64,000 bases of DNA from Labia minor (lineage: Eukaryota > Arthropoda > Insecta > Dermaptera > Spongiphoridae): assembly GCA_963082975.1 (NCBI GenBank), contig OY720346.1, positions 35,739,787 through 35,803,786 on the forward strand, given 5' to 3'. Below are positions 46,801 through 56,122 of the stretch, one piece after another. The position numbers and the translations under genes are program-made. The notes beneath the pieces are model-generated. The model made no database searches. It saw nothing but the letters and a program-made list of their open reading frames with translations, and was not told where the DNA came from. Within the stretch, counting starts at the first letter, position 1. Each line of letters opens with the position of its first letter.

Positions 46801-49800
46801 TTTAAGGGAGGGAATTAACTATGATCTAAAAAAATTAATAAATGAACTTAATAATAAAAAATCAAATAAATCCATTAATTTAAATTAATACTATTAATGA
46901 ATGTATATATTGTTAATTTATCTTTAGTTTTATCAATACTTTTATACCGTTAATTTTTATAAATTAATTTTTATAAATTGTCTCAAGTCTCTAACTTTGC
47001 ATTTTCTCTAATTTTATTATAATTAAAAATATTCAATAAAAATCAAACAATGAAATTAAAATATCGAAATGAAATGATCAAGAAATATTATACTCTATTA
47101 TAACATATACAATACTTATAAACTATAGGCGGAGGAAATATTAGGAGATATCATTGCGGGTTCATGCCAAATCGATCAACATTAATTAAGATATTTTCAT
47201 TATGACAGATATTAAAAAAACCGCGAATTCAATATCTCTGTTCACTAATTATTTGTAGACTTTAGTAAAACCTACGCATGACTCAATAGATCCGGATAAA
47301 CTTTTTCAAATTTTGATCTTAAAATTTATCTTGAAGGTAGTAAAGAAAGAGTAAGATGTGGAAATCAATTGTAAAATATTAGGTGACCCAGACGACTTAA
47401 ATATAATAGGAGATTCGGCAATTGCAATTACAGATAGCGAGGAAAAATTAATCGAGGTAGGAAAAGAGATGAGGTTTGAAATTAATAATGATAAATAAAT
47501 ATATTTAGAAACAAACAGGAGCAGTATTAACATACAAAATGTAGAATTTGAATATGTAGAAAAATTGAATGTAATCACGAAGGATAATAATATTTGAGAA
47601 GAATTTAAATCGAAGTTGCAATCGGAAAACGCCTGTTATCATGCAGTAAAGAGGCTTATCTCATCAAAATTATTATAAAAGGGAATGAAAATTAAAATAT
47701 ATAAAACAATTATTTTGTCTGTTGTATTATATGAGTGTTAGACATGGTCTATGATCTTTGGAGATGAGAGTGGATTCAGAGAATAGGATTCTCCCCAGCA
47801 TTTATGGGCCAAAGAAAGATGAGTACATCAGGGAATGACGTACGAGAGATGGAACAGAGGCTCAGGATAAGGACACTTGGAGAAATGTGGTTGTAGCTGC
47901 CAAGAACTTTCGAGTAGATAGATATAACATTATAGGGTTTCGAAATAAAACACTATGTTGAGATATAGAAATATTTATTTATCGCAATTGTATGTGAGCA
48001 AGTTGAACTGAGGCAGCTGAATGACTTGTGACGACGAGATCTCTTGTCTAAGTCCCGCGCGAAGCTGGCACACAAAACATTTTTGGAAAGTCACGTGAGT
48101 CGTCATATGTGGTCTATGTCGTGTGTGTTTTGTGCTTGCTGCCACACCAGCCCCCCGCGGAGAAAGAAGGGTCAGTAGGCCCTTCTAGGCCTTGTATGTT
48201 GTCGTGGGTTTCACACGCCGTCCACTGCGTGTGACGTAGTCTGTCATCGGTGTCGTTGTCCTGGTGGTGTCGGTGGTCGATACGTATGCCGGTTTCAGTC
48301 TGTCTATGGAGACGCGCGTGTCCGAGCCTTGGACTCGGATCACGAACGTCTTCTCATCGCGTTTGATCACTTGGTGGGGGCCGGTGTAAGGAGGCTGCAG
48401 CGGCGCGCGTATCTTGTCGTCTCTTAGGAATACGTGGGTGCAGGTTGCCAGGTCTTTGAATACAAAGACGGTTGGCTTCCTGTGGCTCGATGCTGGAGAC
48501 GGGCGTAGGCGACGCATCTGCTGCTGTAGCCGTTCGATGAAGTCGGCGTGGGGTATCGTCTGCGCGTTCGTGGGTGGAGGGATGAGCATCTCACCGGGCA
48601 GGCGTAGCGGTTCGCCGTACACCAATTCGGCGGAGGTGGTCTTGAGGTCCTCCTTGAAGGCGCTGCGTATGCCGAGGAGGGCAACGGGCAGCGACTCCAG
48701 CCATGTGGTGCCGGGGTGGCACATGATGGCGGCCTTGAGTTGCCGGTGTAGACGCTCGACCATCCCGTTGGCGCAGGGGTGGTAGCCGGTGGTGCGCGAC
48801 CTGCTGAAGCCGGTGCGGTTACCCAAAGCCTGGAAGAGCTGGCTCTCGAACTGGCGCCCCTGGTCGGTCGTGATGGTCTCGGGGACTCCGAACCGGGCGA
48901 TCCAGCCGGCGAAGAGGGTAGTTGCGACTCTGTCGGCCGTGATGTTCTCGATGGGCCAGGCTTCCGGCCATCGTGAGAATCGGTCGATGGCTGTCAGGCA
49001 GTAACGATATGGGCCCGCGGTTGGTAGGGGGCCGATGATGTCGATGTGAATGTGCCTGAAGCGCTGGGTCGGGATCTCGAACGTGCTCGGTGGTGATGTG
49101 GTGTGCCGGCTCACCTTTGATCGTTGGCAGGGTAGGCATGTGCGTGTCCAGGTGTTACAGTCACGGCGCATGCCTGGCCAAACGAATCGTTCGGCGATGA
49201 GGCGCGTCGTCGCTCGTGCTCCTGGGTGGCTGAGGCCGTGTAGGCTGTCGAATATCTGGCGTCTGTAGCTGGCTGGGACGAAGGGTCTTGTCCGTGTCGT
49301 CGATGTGTCGCAGTAGAGGGTAACGTCAAGGCCGGGTGGCGTGATGTTCGTCAGTCGTAGGGAGGTCTCGCCGTTCAGGAGTCCTTGTAACTCCGTGTCG
49401 TTCGTCTGTGCTTGTGCTAGGTCGGCTAGGCTGGTGATCGTTAGCTCGATGGTCTCGATTCGTGACAGAGCGTCGGCGACGACGTTATCGGCGCCGCTGA
49501 CGTGCTCAATATCGGTGGTAAATTGTGCCACGAATGAGAGTTGGTTCAGTTGGACTGGCGGTAGGCGCTCGCGGTGCTCGGTGAACGCGGACGTGAGCGG
49601 CTTGTGGTCCGTGTATATCGTGCAGTGTTGCGCCTCGAGTATGTGGCGGAAGTGCTGCACGGCTTCGTAGACGGCAAGGAGTTCACGGTAGTAGGCGGGC
49701 CATCCAACGTGCTTGTCCGTGAGCTTCTTGGAAAAGAAAGCTAACGGTTGCCAACTGTCGCCGATACGTTGCTGTAGACTGGCGCCGATGGATGTCGCGG

Positions 49801-52800
49801 AGGCGTCGGTGAAGAGGCCGAGTCGTGCGTCCGGGGCGGGGTGCGCTAGCATGGTTGCCGTCGACAGGGCCTCTTTACAAGCCTCGAACGCTTGAGTGAG
49901 CGCTGGCGACCAGGGGATTGGCTGAGAGCTTCGTAGCTTCGTCAAGGCGTCGTGGAGTGGGGCTTGGTGCGTGGCGGCGGAGGGGATGAAACGTCGATAG
50001 AAGTTTATGACTCCTAGGAAGCGGCGGAGGTCTTTAGCTGTTTTGGGTGGGGGGTAGCCTTGTAGGGCGGCGATACGGTCGGGAAGGGGGCGTGTCCCCT
50101 CGGCGCTGACCTCGTAGCCCAAGAATGTTACTTTGTCGGCGCCCAGGACGCTTTTGGGGGCGTTCACGATGATCCCGTGGTCGGACAGGCGTTGGAAAAG
50201 GGCGCGGAGGTGTTGCTTGTGCTCCTCTTCGGTGCGCGAGCATACAAGGATGTCATCGACGTAGGCGTAGGCGAACTCGAGTCCATTGATGACCTCGTCG
50301 ATGAACCTTTGGAACGTCTGTCCGGCGTTTCGGAGGCCGAACGACATGTATGGGAATTCATACATGCCGAACGGGGTCGTGATAGCCGTTTTAGGTACGT
50401 CGGCGGGATTCACTGGGATCTGTGTGTAAGCCTTCACCAAGTCAATGACTGAGAAGACTTTACAGTCCCTGATGTTCTGGTTGAAGTCATGAATGTGCCG
50501 CACCGGGTACCTGTCGGGGATCGTCCGTGCGTTGAGGGCCCTGTAGTCTCCACAGGGGCGCCAGTCATCGTTCTTTTTAGGGACCATCAGCAACGGCGAG
50601 GCCCAGGGGCTCTCGGATCGGCGTGCGATTCCGTCGCGCACCATCTCGTCGAAGATGGTTTTGGCAATGCGTAGTCGGTCCGGGGCGAGGCGACGTGGTC
50701 GACATGACGTTGGTGGTCCGGGCGTGGTCCGTATGTGGTGGACGGTTGTGTGTAGTGGTCCACGTTGTACGCCGTCCGGTCGGGTTGCGAGTGGGTACTC
50801 GGCCAGGATGTCGAAGAATACGGACTCACCCGGGATCATCGTCTTGACGCTTGCTTGGCGCACTTTATTACTGGAGCCTGTGATGGAGAGGCCAGTCTCG
50901 CCGTCGATGAGCAGACTACGTCGGCAGTCTGGTAGCAGTCGGAAGTGCGCCAGGAAGTCCGAGCCGAGGATGGGGGTGGACACGTCGGCGACGACGAAGT
51001 TCCACTTGTATTTGTGGCGTAGGCCCAGGTCCAAGTGTAGCTGGATGTTGCCGTATGTTTTGATGGTGGTGTTGTTCGCGGCGCTGAGTTCGTACGTCGT
51101 CGCTGAACGGGGTCCGCAGACGCGGGAGCGGGGCCAGCAGGAAAGGTCGGACCCGGTGTCGACCAGGAAGCGTGTGCCCGTGTCGCGTGTACTGATGATC
51201 AGGCGGTGGGTGTTGGTAGTACCAGCGGCTGCCGCCTTCAGGCGCTGGTGTCGGTGTTTTTTGGCGTGAAGGAGCAGGGTGGCCTACACTTTCGGGCCTC
51301 GGCCCCGAAGCGAGCGTGGTAGTAACACTGGCTGTTCGGGGGGGCGGCTGGTTGCTGTTGGCCCGAAGCTCGTGGTCTTGAGGGTGCCGGCCTGGCCAGA
51401 TTTGCCGCGAGCTGCTGGATTTGTCGCTCCAAGTCCGTTAAGCGTTCGCTCAGCGAGCGGGCTTCGGCGACCTGTTGTTGATGCGCGACGTTAGTTGTTG
51501 TGCGCTCATGCGCACTACAGGCTGCGTCAGCGAGCTGCGCAGTCGTTTCGAGCGGCAGCTGGGGCTGTCCCCCGATTATGGCCTGCGTGATGGTGGGTAG
51601 GCGTTGCAACCAGAGGGAGCGCGTGAGGTCCTCGGGGACGGCGTTGGCCTTGGCCAGTGTGAGCATCTCTCGGAGAAGCTCCGACGGCTTCCGATCTCCA
51701 AGGGGCGCTTCCTCTAGCAGTTGTTTCAGCTGCTGTTGTTTGGTCGGGGCGAGGCGGCTGATGAGGCCTTCTTTTAGCTTGGCGTATTTGCCGTCGTTGG
51801 GGGGGTCCTCGATAATGTCGTGCACTATGGCGGCTTCGCTGGCTTCAAGACGAGACAAGATGTGGTAGTACTTTGTCTCGTCCTGGGTTATGCCCGCAAG
51901 GGTGAACTGAGCCTCTGCGACGGCGAACCATGCTCCGGGCCGTTCGTGCCAAAATGGCGGGAGTTTGACCGCCGTGTGTTGGATCGCTGGCGTACTCATT
52001 TCGGGGTCACCAATATAGGGTTTCGAAATAAAACACTATGTTGAGATATAGAAATATTTATTTATCGCAATTGTATGTGAGCAAGTTGAACTGAGGCAGC
52101 TGAATGACTTGTGACGACGAGATCTCTTGTCTAAGTCCCGCGCGAAGCTGGCACACAAAACATTTTTGGAAAGTCACGTGAGTCGTCATATGTGGTCTAT
52201 GTCGTGTGTGTTTTGTGCTTGCTGCCACAACATATTCAATAATAATATATATAATTAATTTACTAAATAAATTAAAATATATTTTAAATAATCACACAAT
52301 AAGAAATGAATGTTTTATGTTATACATTGTTTGAAACAAAATGGATGAAAACCTTTTACTACTTTCAACCAAATACTATGTACCACTCGGGGGTACAGGG
52401 GGCGGAGCCCCCGTCTAGATGTGAAGAGCGACGAAGGAGCTCTGAGCAGCTAGTAATTTATAAACTCGAATATCTATTTCATATATATATTTTTTATTCC
52501 ATTATATTTTGTTTTATAATTGAAATTATCAAAAAATATATAATATTATTATAATAATTATTATGTAATGGGTAAGATGTAGGGCCGGTTCTAGGGTTTT
52601 GGCGTCCTTTCATAAAAAAATATATAAATTTACTGCAAAATAAAAAAATAGTAAAGAAAGGCAAAAATGCAAAATTACTCAAAAATAACAAAAGTATTTT
52701 TATATTGGCGCTCCTCAAAATTTGACACCATGGGCAGTCGCAGCTATCGTATTTTTTCAAATATATTATCTCAAAAAACATAAATAAATAATGATACTTA

Positions 52801-55800
52801 ATGATAATAGAGGGGATATACATTTTTCTCATTTAATCTTATGACTCATTCACAAAAACAATACCAATGATCAATTTGGATTATCTTTATTTTAATTAAA
52901 AAGTTGATTTTAATCATAAATTAAAAATATGAAAAAAGCGATTGTGATTATCCTCTTAACTGAATAAAATATAATATAATATTTAGTAAAATTTACATTG
53001 TTTAAAAATGAATCAATTATGAATGCTATTAATGAAGACGATATTATTTATAGTTACCATCATATTTATTATTATATATTAATTTTTATTTAATAAAATT
53101 AAATAAAATATTTTTATTTAATAAAATTAAATAAAATATTTATTTAATAATTTGATATAATAGATATAATTTTCTTTTTTAGTTATAAAAATGTCTTCGT
53201 AGACACTTCGATGGGCAATATTAAAGTGAATGGTACCTGGTTGGGTTTGATCGCTTCTATTCTGAAAAAAGATATTGATTTGGGAATGAGCATTGGTATG
53301 TCGACCAGCCGAGGCAAGGCAGTCGACTTCATTCGAGAAATCTTCGAAGATCAGTAAGTAAAGTTAAATATTATATCATTTACCTCTTATTATTATTTGA
53401 ACTATCTGAAAATAAGTTAAGTAATAATAAGTAAGTAATAATCTAGTTCTAGAACAAATAGAAATTGGAATCCATTGTTCTTATACAAATAAGTATTTAG
53501 ACATGTACACACTTGATGTAGATGAGATGATACAGTAGATGGTATGTAGAATGTGGTAATATAATATAAAAACCGGTATATAGTTTTCAATCTTGTTAAA
53601 AGACCTTAAATAAAATTAATAGTTAATGATGAAAGAAATTAATACAATTATAATAAATATCATGAGAAATTATAACTTAGAAATTAACTATAAAATAAAG
53701 TTCATTTATTTTAATATTAGTGAGATATCAAATTTTATATGTTTAGCAATTGCAATCGATAAAGGATCGACCACTTAGCTGTTAATGTTACTAGTATAGA
53801 GTTCAATGCAAGGCGAGACAAGTGATGATTCTCCGGGTAGTTTTTTCCAGGCATTCAATGATACATCTTCTCTGGGCATGCAACTTCTGGGTTGGCTGCA
53901 ATGTATGATCCCGACACTGTTGTATCACTTAGGAATGATGTCTCTCTGTCCGCTTTATGATTAAGAATGATTTACCTTCTTGTTTCAATCCAGCAGAATA
54001 ACTTTTACCCCCTCCCTTGCAGCCCTATTTCATAGCTACTCTTCCAATAACTCACACCCTATTTTGCGTACCCCTGTACATAGTCGATTCTCGCTAACTT
54101 TAAGAAAATATGTCAGGTAATTTATGAGCCTTGAAAAGATAGAATTTTGACAATATGTTCCATTCATCTTTATCCTAAAATGTGAGCGAATGGTTTTAAA
54201 TGTTTATTTATAACATCTTAATGATATTCCTCTATTAAAAGCCATTTTTATGCTTATATATATATATATTTGGATGATTCAGAATCCCAAAAATTTCCTC
54301 CTTCAAATTCTCTTGAAAATGGTGACAAAATGAGCTCCGAATCGTCGTGAATCAAATCTCACAAAAATACGTGAAATAACTTTTCATGATAAAAACTTTC
54401 CAAGGATGCATAATTTTTTTTTAGCATCCCTGCGTGGATTATGCGAAACTTTGAGTCACCAACCTCCTCATCTCATTATCTAGTGCAGGAAATTCACAAA
54501 ACTCTTACGAATAACCTTTTTATATTGTCTACTTTCATAATCAGATAAAATTTATTTTATAAATTTTTATTTATATTTTAATATAAAAAATTTCACCGTT
54601 ATCTTTTCTCATAAATTTATATAATTATTATTAATATTAAGTAACATTGAAAATTCTAAGTGTATCTTTTTGCATAATTCTCAAACGGACTATTTTTCCT
54701 TAATTTCTTGTTTTTCTTTTGTTTTCAGGTATATGATTTTTATCCGGTTTGATCAAATTCCTAAAATTCAACACTCACTTTGGGCGCCGTTTATCCGTCC
54801 TTTTGGTTTCTACCTTTGGGTGGCTTTATTCATTAGTATCTTCTCATTAACAACATGGGAGTTTTATCTGTACTATAGAATATTTTCAAAAAATTTAAAA
54901 AGTAAAATATTTTCCTATATAGAGTCGTTTTGTTTTATTTTAGGAGTTTATTGCCTTCAAGGTAATTGAACACTTTTTTTTCTGATTTGATTTATTTCTT
55001 CAAATAATAATACAAAAAATAATTAAAATATTCTATAGGTTCAAGTTTTCGTAAAAATCTAAATAATCAAATTAGTGGACGTTTTACTATCATGTTAGTG
55101 TGGTGTCATACAATATTAATCTATATTTGTTATTCTGGATGTATAATTTCAATTTTGCTTCTATTTGATGATAGACTAGCATTTTATGATTTAGAAGGAA
55201 TGATGAATTTTGGAGGGTATACCTTACAAGTTTCAAAAGCATCGTCCATTTACGGTAAAATCCAGGTGATTTTTTTTTATTGTATTAATATATTTAGGCA
55301 GAATTTTTATTCTAAATGTTATATATTTATAGTTTTTTAGAAATTTAAATTTGTATTTATTTGTAATTATTATTATTTTTAAATATATTTTTAATTTATA
55401 TATTATCTAATTTTTTCTATTAATTTCGAATCTTAATTTATTTCACATTTTTGCCTTTTAGACTAATAAAAACCCTTTAATGCAATATTTGTTTAATTCT
55501 TATTTGAAACGAATTGTTGATATTCGTCCGGGAAATGAAGAAGGACTTCAAATGGTAATAAATACAAAAAAATTTGGATTTATTACCCTTGTATCACTGG
55601 GAAAATATTATTTTAAAAATTCCGACATTGAAATTTATCATTTTCCATTAAGTAAAGAGCCAACATTTATCACAGCAATTATTGGAAAAAATTCACCTTA
55701 TACACGATTTTTAAATCATAAGTAAGTATTAATTATAATCGACAAAATGAAAATAAATAGTTAGGATAAAAATGGTTATTTCGTTTTTCAGGATGAATCA

Positions 55801-56122
55801 AATTCGGGATGCTGGAATAAAACAACACATTGATAATTATTACCTTGGCTCTCTTTTAAAACGGGCATCTGAAGAGGAATTCGCCACCATTGAAATTGAT
55901 ATTGTTACTCTACCGTTAACAATTATGGCAGTGGGAGTAGGCATAGCACTTATCTTATTCATTTATGAAATTTACTCGTTTCGTAGGAATGAACAGAACA
56001 ATGACCGATCAAAGTCAAAATATAATAAAAAAATATTAACTACAGGTATATTATATAATCGTTATCGGCAAAATCAATTCAAATTTAGCGATAATCGTAA
56101 AACAATTTTTAAAAGATATTAA
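39480..56122 (+). CDS. Ionotropic receptor (divergent iGluR-type), complete nine-exon gene
   Basis: Exons: 39480-39630, 40721-40863, 40948-41262, 44043-44137, 53183-53353, 54729-54961, 55039-55265, 55462-55721, 55792-56122. All have GT/AG and matching phases; 641 residues. It begins with a signal peptide ([16 protein letters not shown]); an in-frame ATG at 39435 is possible but gives a worse leader. Ligand-binding lobe 1 spans exons 3-5 and keeps the iGluR binding Arg ([10 protein letters not shown]). The first membrane segment and pore loop follow ([19 protein letters not shown] and GVYCLQG), then M3 ([12 protein letters not shown] in place of SYTANLAAF), lobe 2 ([16 protein letters not shown]) and the last membrane segment ([19 protein letters not shown]). 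IRs are dendritic membrane cation channels for odour or taste. Lobe 2 wording recalls the Ir75 group (inference). Intron 4 is 9 kb because of retrotransposons. Confidence 0.88.
41263..44042. other. Intron 3 of the ionotropic receptor
   Basis: It holds a decayed minus-strand LINE (about 41500-42900), AT-rich filler and a (TA)17 tract at 43787-43820. Confidence 0.6.
41500..42900 (-). pseudogene. Degenerate LINE reverse transcriptase
   Basis: Minus-strand fragments include the RT core [18 protein letters not shown] (about 41890-41945) and, further on, a stretch [12 protein letters not shown] near 41550-41605 that resembles the C-terminal YGSE-W motif of insect LINEs. There are many stops. Confidence 0.55.
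44280..44650 (+). repeat. Dispersed noncoding repeat, copy 1
   Basis: Contains a short (TGTC)n tract (44394-44412), GCTGAACCGATTCCTATGAA and, near its right end, CTCCGTGTTGTTCATTCAAG. The latter also occurs in the related repeat near 46542. Style and microsatellite recall Helitron-type non-autonomous elements; the class is not proven. Confidence 0.45.
45065..45880 (+). pseudogene. LINE reverse transcriptase C-terminal fragment, copy 1
   Basis: Plus-strand segments in order: [10 protein letters not shown] (a decayed YADD box), [71 protein letters not shown], and IKARRLR followed after a stop by AGHLARMGE and GRPRTTF. The 3' noncoding end contains CCACTCGGGGGTAAAGGGGG and GAGCAGCTAGTA. A frameshift and stops make it dead. 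It lies in IR intron 4. Confidence 0.8.
46072..46107 (+). other. Hammerhead-like stem with GAAAC core, copy 2
   Basis: CTTGATAA, then a perfect seven-pair stem (CGATTGC with GCAATCG around AGAAGTA), then AAACGTTG. Compared with the copy at 10810, several stem positions differ but pairing is kept. Confidence 0.35.
46250..46610 (+). repeat. Dispersed noncoding repeat, copy 2
   Basis: Starts with TCTATATATATAAAGGAGAC and a (TATG)n tract, which resembles Helitron 5' ends. It shares TTTAAAGTTTATATA and TCCGTGTTGTTCATTCAAGA with the repeat at 44280-44650 and includes a (GA)n tract at 46508-46520. Confidence 0.45.
46620..47320. other. AT-rich intron sequence
   Basis: Nothing recognised apart from possible LINE debris near 47120-47320 that precedes the second LINE copy. 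Confidence 0.4.
47931..48146 (-). repeat. 3' LTR of the gypsy element
   Basis: 216 bp, the same sequence as the LTR at 52014. An AATAAATA run lies at 47974-47982 on the minus strand, and AATAAA-like signals are common in this AT-rich part. Confidence 0.92.
48185..51256 (-). CDS. pol: Gypsy Pol polyprotein (protease-RT-RNase H-integrase)
   Basis: About 1,023 codons from a -1 frameshift site at 51262-51256 to TGA/TAG-type stop at 48185-48187; no ATG is needed. Domains in order: protease with [12 protein letters not shown] with [27 protein letters not shown] and the catalytic [10 protein letters not shown]; RNase H with [12 protein letters not shown] and YTDHKPL; integrase with the HHCC finger (H..H in the [11 protein letters not shown] region, then CLPCQRSK) and DDE core ([31 protein letters not shown]); a C-terminal region ending KPTTTYKA. 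The order protease-RT-RH-IN is Ty3/gypsy. It copies the RNA and inserts the DNA. No break was found. Confidence 0.93.
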   Translation of the reverse strand, partial: HRHQRLKAAAAGTTNTHRLIISTRDTGTRFLVDTGSDLSCWPRSRVCGPRSATTYELSAANNTTIKTYGNIQLHLDLGLRHKYKWNFVVADVSTPILGSDFLAHFRLLPDCRRSLLIDGETGLSITGSSNKVRQASVKTMIPGESVFFDILAEYPLATRPDGVQRGPLHTTVHHIRTTPGPPTSCRPRRLAPDRLRIAKTIFDEMVRDGIARRSESPWASPLLMVPKKNDDWRPCGDYRALNARTIPDRYPVRHIHDFNQNIRDCKVFSVIDLVKAYTQIPVNPADVPKTAITTPFGMYEFPYMSFGLRNAGQTFQRFIDEVINGLEFAYAYVDDILVCSRTEEEHKQHLRALFQRLSDHGIIVNAPKSVLGADKVTFLGYEVSAEGTRPLPDRIAALQGYPPPKTAKDLRRFLGVINFYRRFIPSAATHQAPLHDALTKLRSSQPIPWSPALTQAFEACKEALSTATMLAHPAPDARLGLFTDASATSIGASLQQRIGDSWQPLAFFSKKLTDKHVGWPAYYRELLAVYEAVQHFRHILEAQHCTIYTDHKPLTSAFTEHRERLPPVQLNQLSFVAQFTTDIEHVSGADNVVADALSRIETIELTITSLADLAQAQTNDTELQGLLNGETSLRLTNITPPGLDVTLYCDTSTTRTRPFVPASYRRQIFDSLHGLSHPGARATTRLIAERFVWPGMRRDCNTWTRTCLPCQRSKVSRHTTSPPSTFEIPTQRFRHIHIDIIGPLPTAGPYRYCLTAIDRFSRWPEAWPIENITADRVATTLFAGWIARFGVPETITTDQGRQFESQLFQALGNRTGFSRSRTTGYHPCANGMVERLHRQLKAAIMCHPGTTWLESLPVALLGIRSAFKEDLKTTSAELVYGEPLRLPGEMLIPPPTNAQTIPHADFIERLQQQMRRLRPSPASSHRKPTVFVFKDLATCTHVFLRDDKIRAPLQPPYTGPHQVIKRDEKTFVIRVQGSDTRVSIDRLKPAYVSTTDTTRTTTPMTDYVTRSGRRVKPTTTYKA
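51238..51999 (-). CDS. gag: Gypsy Gag, 253 aa
   Basis: ATG 51999 lies one or two bases past the primer-binding site, so the leader is extremely short. A capsid-like middle ([46 protein letters not shown]) is followed by a coiled region ([20 protein letters not shown]) and a non-canonical Cys/His cluster near the end ([18 protein letters not shown]) in place of a CCHC knuckle. This cluster is common in insect gypsy Gags. The stop is at 51238-51240, 16 bases beyond a slippery heptamer that leads into pol. Gag builds the particle around the RNA. Confidence 0.9.
   Translation of the reverse strand: MSTPAIQHTAVKLPPFWHERPGAWFAVAEAQFTLAGITQDETKYYHILSRLEASEAAIVHDIIEDPPNDGKYAKLKEGLISRLAPTKQQQLKQLLEEAPLGDRKPSELLREMLTLAKANAVPEDLTRSLWLQRLPTITQAIIGGQPQLPLETTAQLADAACSAHERTTTNVAHQQQVAEARSLSERLTDLERQIQQLAANLARPAPSRPRASGQQQPAAPPNSQCYYHARFGAEARKCRPPCSFTPKNTDTSA
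51256..51262 (-). promoter_or_regulatory. -1 ribosomal frameshift heptamer A AAA AAC
   Basis: In the gag frame the codons read CCA AAA AAC ACC, so A AAA AAC sits exactly in the X XXY YYZ position. Slipping back one base opens the pol frame, which has no stop from here to 48188 (1,023 whole codons). This heptamer is a known efficient -1 site in retroelements. Confidence 0.82.
52000..52013 (-). promoter_or_regulatory. Primer-binding site of the gypsy element
   Basis: Minus strand directly after the 5' LTR: T, then TGGTGACCCCGAA, complementary to a tRNA 3' end (TGG pairs with CCA). The tRNA species is not identified. Confidence 0.8.
52014..52229 (-). repeat. 5' LTR of the gypsy element
   Basis: 216 bp, the same as the copy at 47931. 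It would hold the promoter of the element. Confidence 0.92.
52480..53182. other. AT-rich end of IR intron 4
   Basis: Includes a repeat end AGGGCCGGTTCTAGGGT at 52581 (related to 38764-38828) and a small tandem duplication of AATAAAATTAAATAAAATAT at 53092-53145. No gene. Confidence 0.5.
53354..54728. other. IR intron 5
   Basis: Noncoding. The part at 53790-54480 is less AT-rich and may be an old repeat, but I cannot identify it. Confidence 0.45.

Larger units (their letters stand above)
47931..52229 (-). mobile_element. Complete Ty3/gypsy LTR retrotransposon with identical LTRs
   Basis: Two 216-bp LTRs (47931-48146 and 52014-52229) look identical by eye. The flanks repeat ACAT (47927-47930 and 52230-52233). 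Read on the minus strand, each LTR begins TGTGGCAGC and ends CCCTATA. Next to the 5' LTR is a tRNA primer site, TGGTGACCCCGA, and before the 3' LTR is a G-rich polypurine tract (GCGGGGGGCTGG). Gag and pol are both open; there is no env. The element is strongly GC-rich compared with the AT-rich host. Identical LTRs and open genes indicate a very recent insertion. Confidence 0.95.
47330..52470 (+). pseudogene. LINE fragment, copy 2, split by a gypsy element
   Basis: The left part (47330-47930) repeats the 45065-45560 fragment with small deletions: [39 protein letters not shown] and FGDESGF in broken frames. It then runs on to [15 protein letters not shown], which is common near the end of such ORFs. 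The related 3' noncoding end (CCACTCGGGGGTACAGGGGG, GAGCAGCTAGTA) lies at 52384-52458. The gypsy element occupies 47931-52229 between them. Confidence 0.75.

Noticed and set aside
48414..51868. Many open frames on the plus strand and other minus frames inside the gypsy element
   Set aside because: They are shadows caused by its high GC content; gag and pol explain the region.
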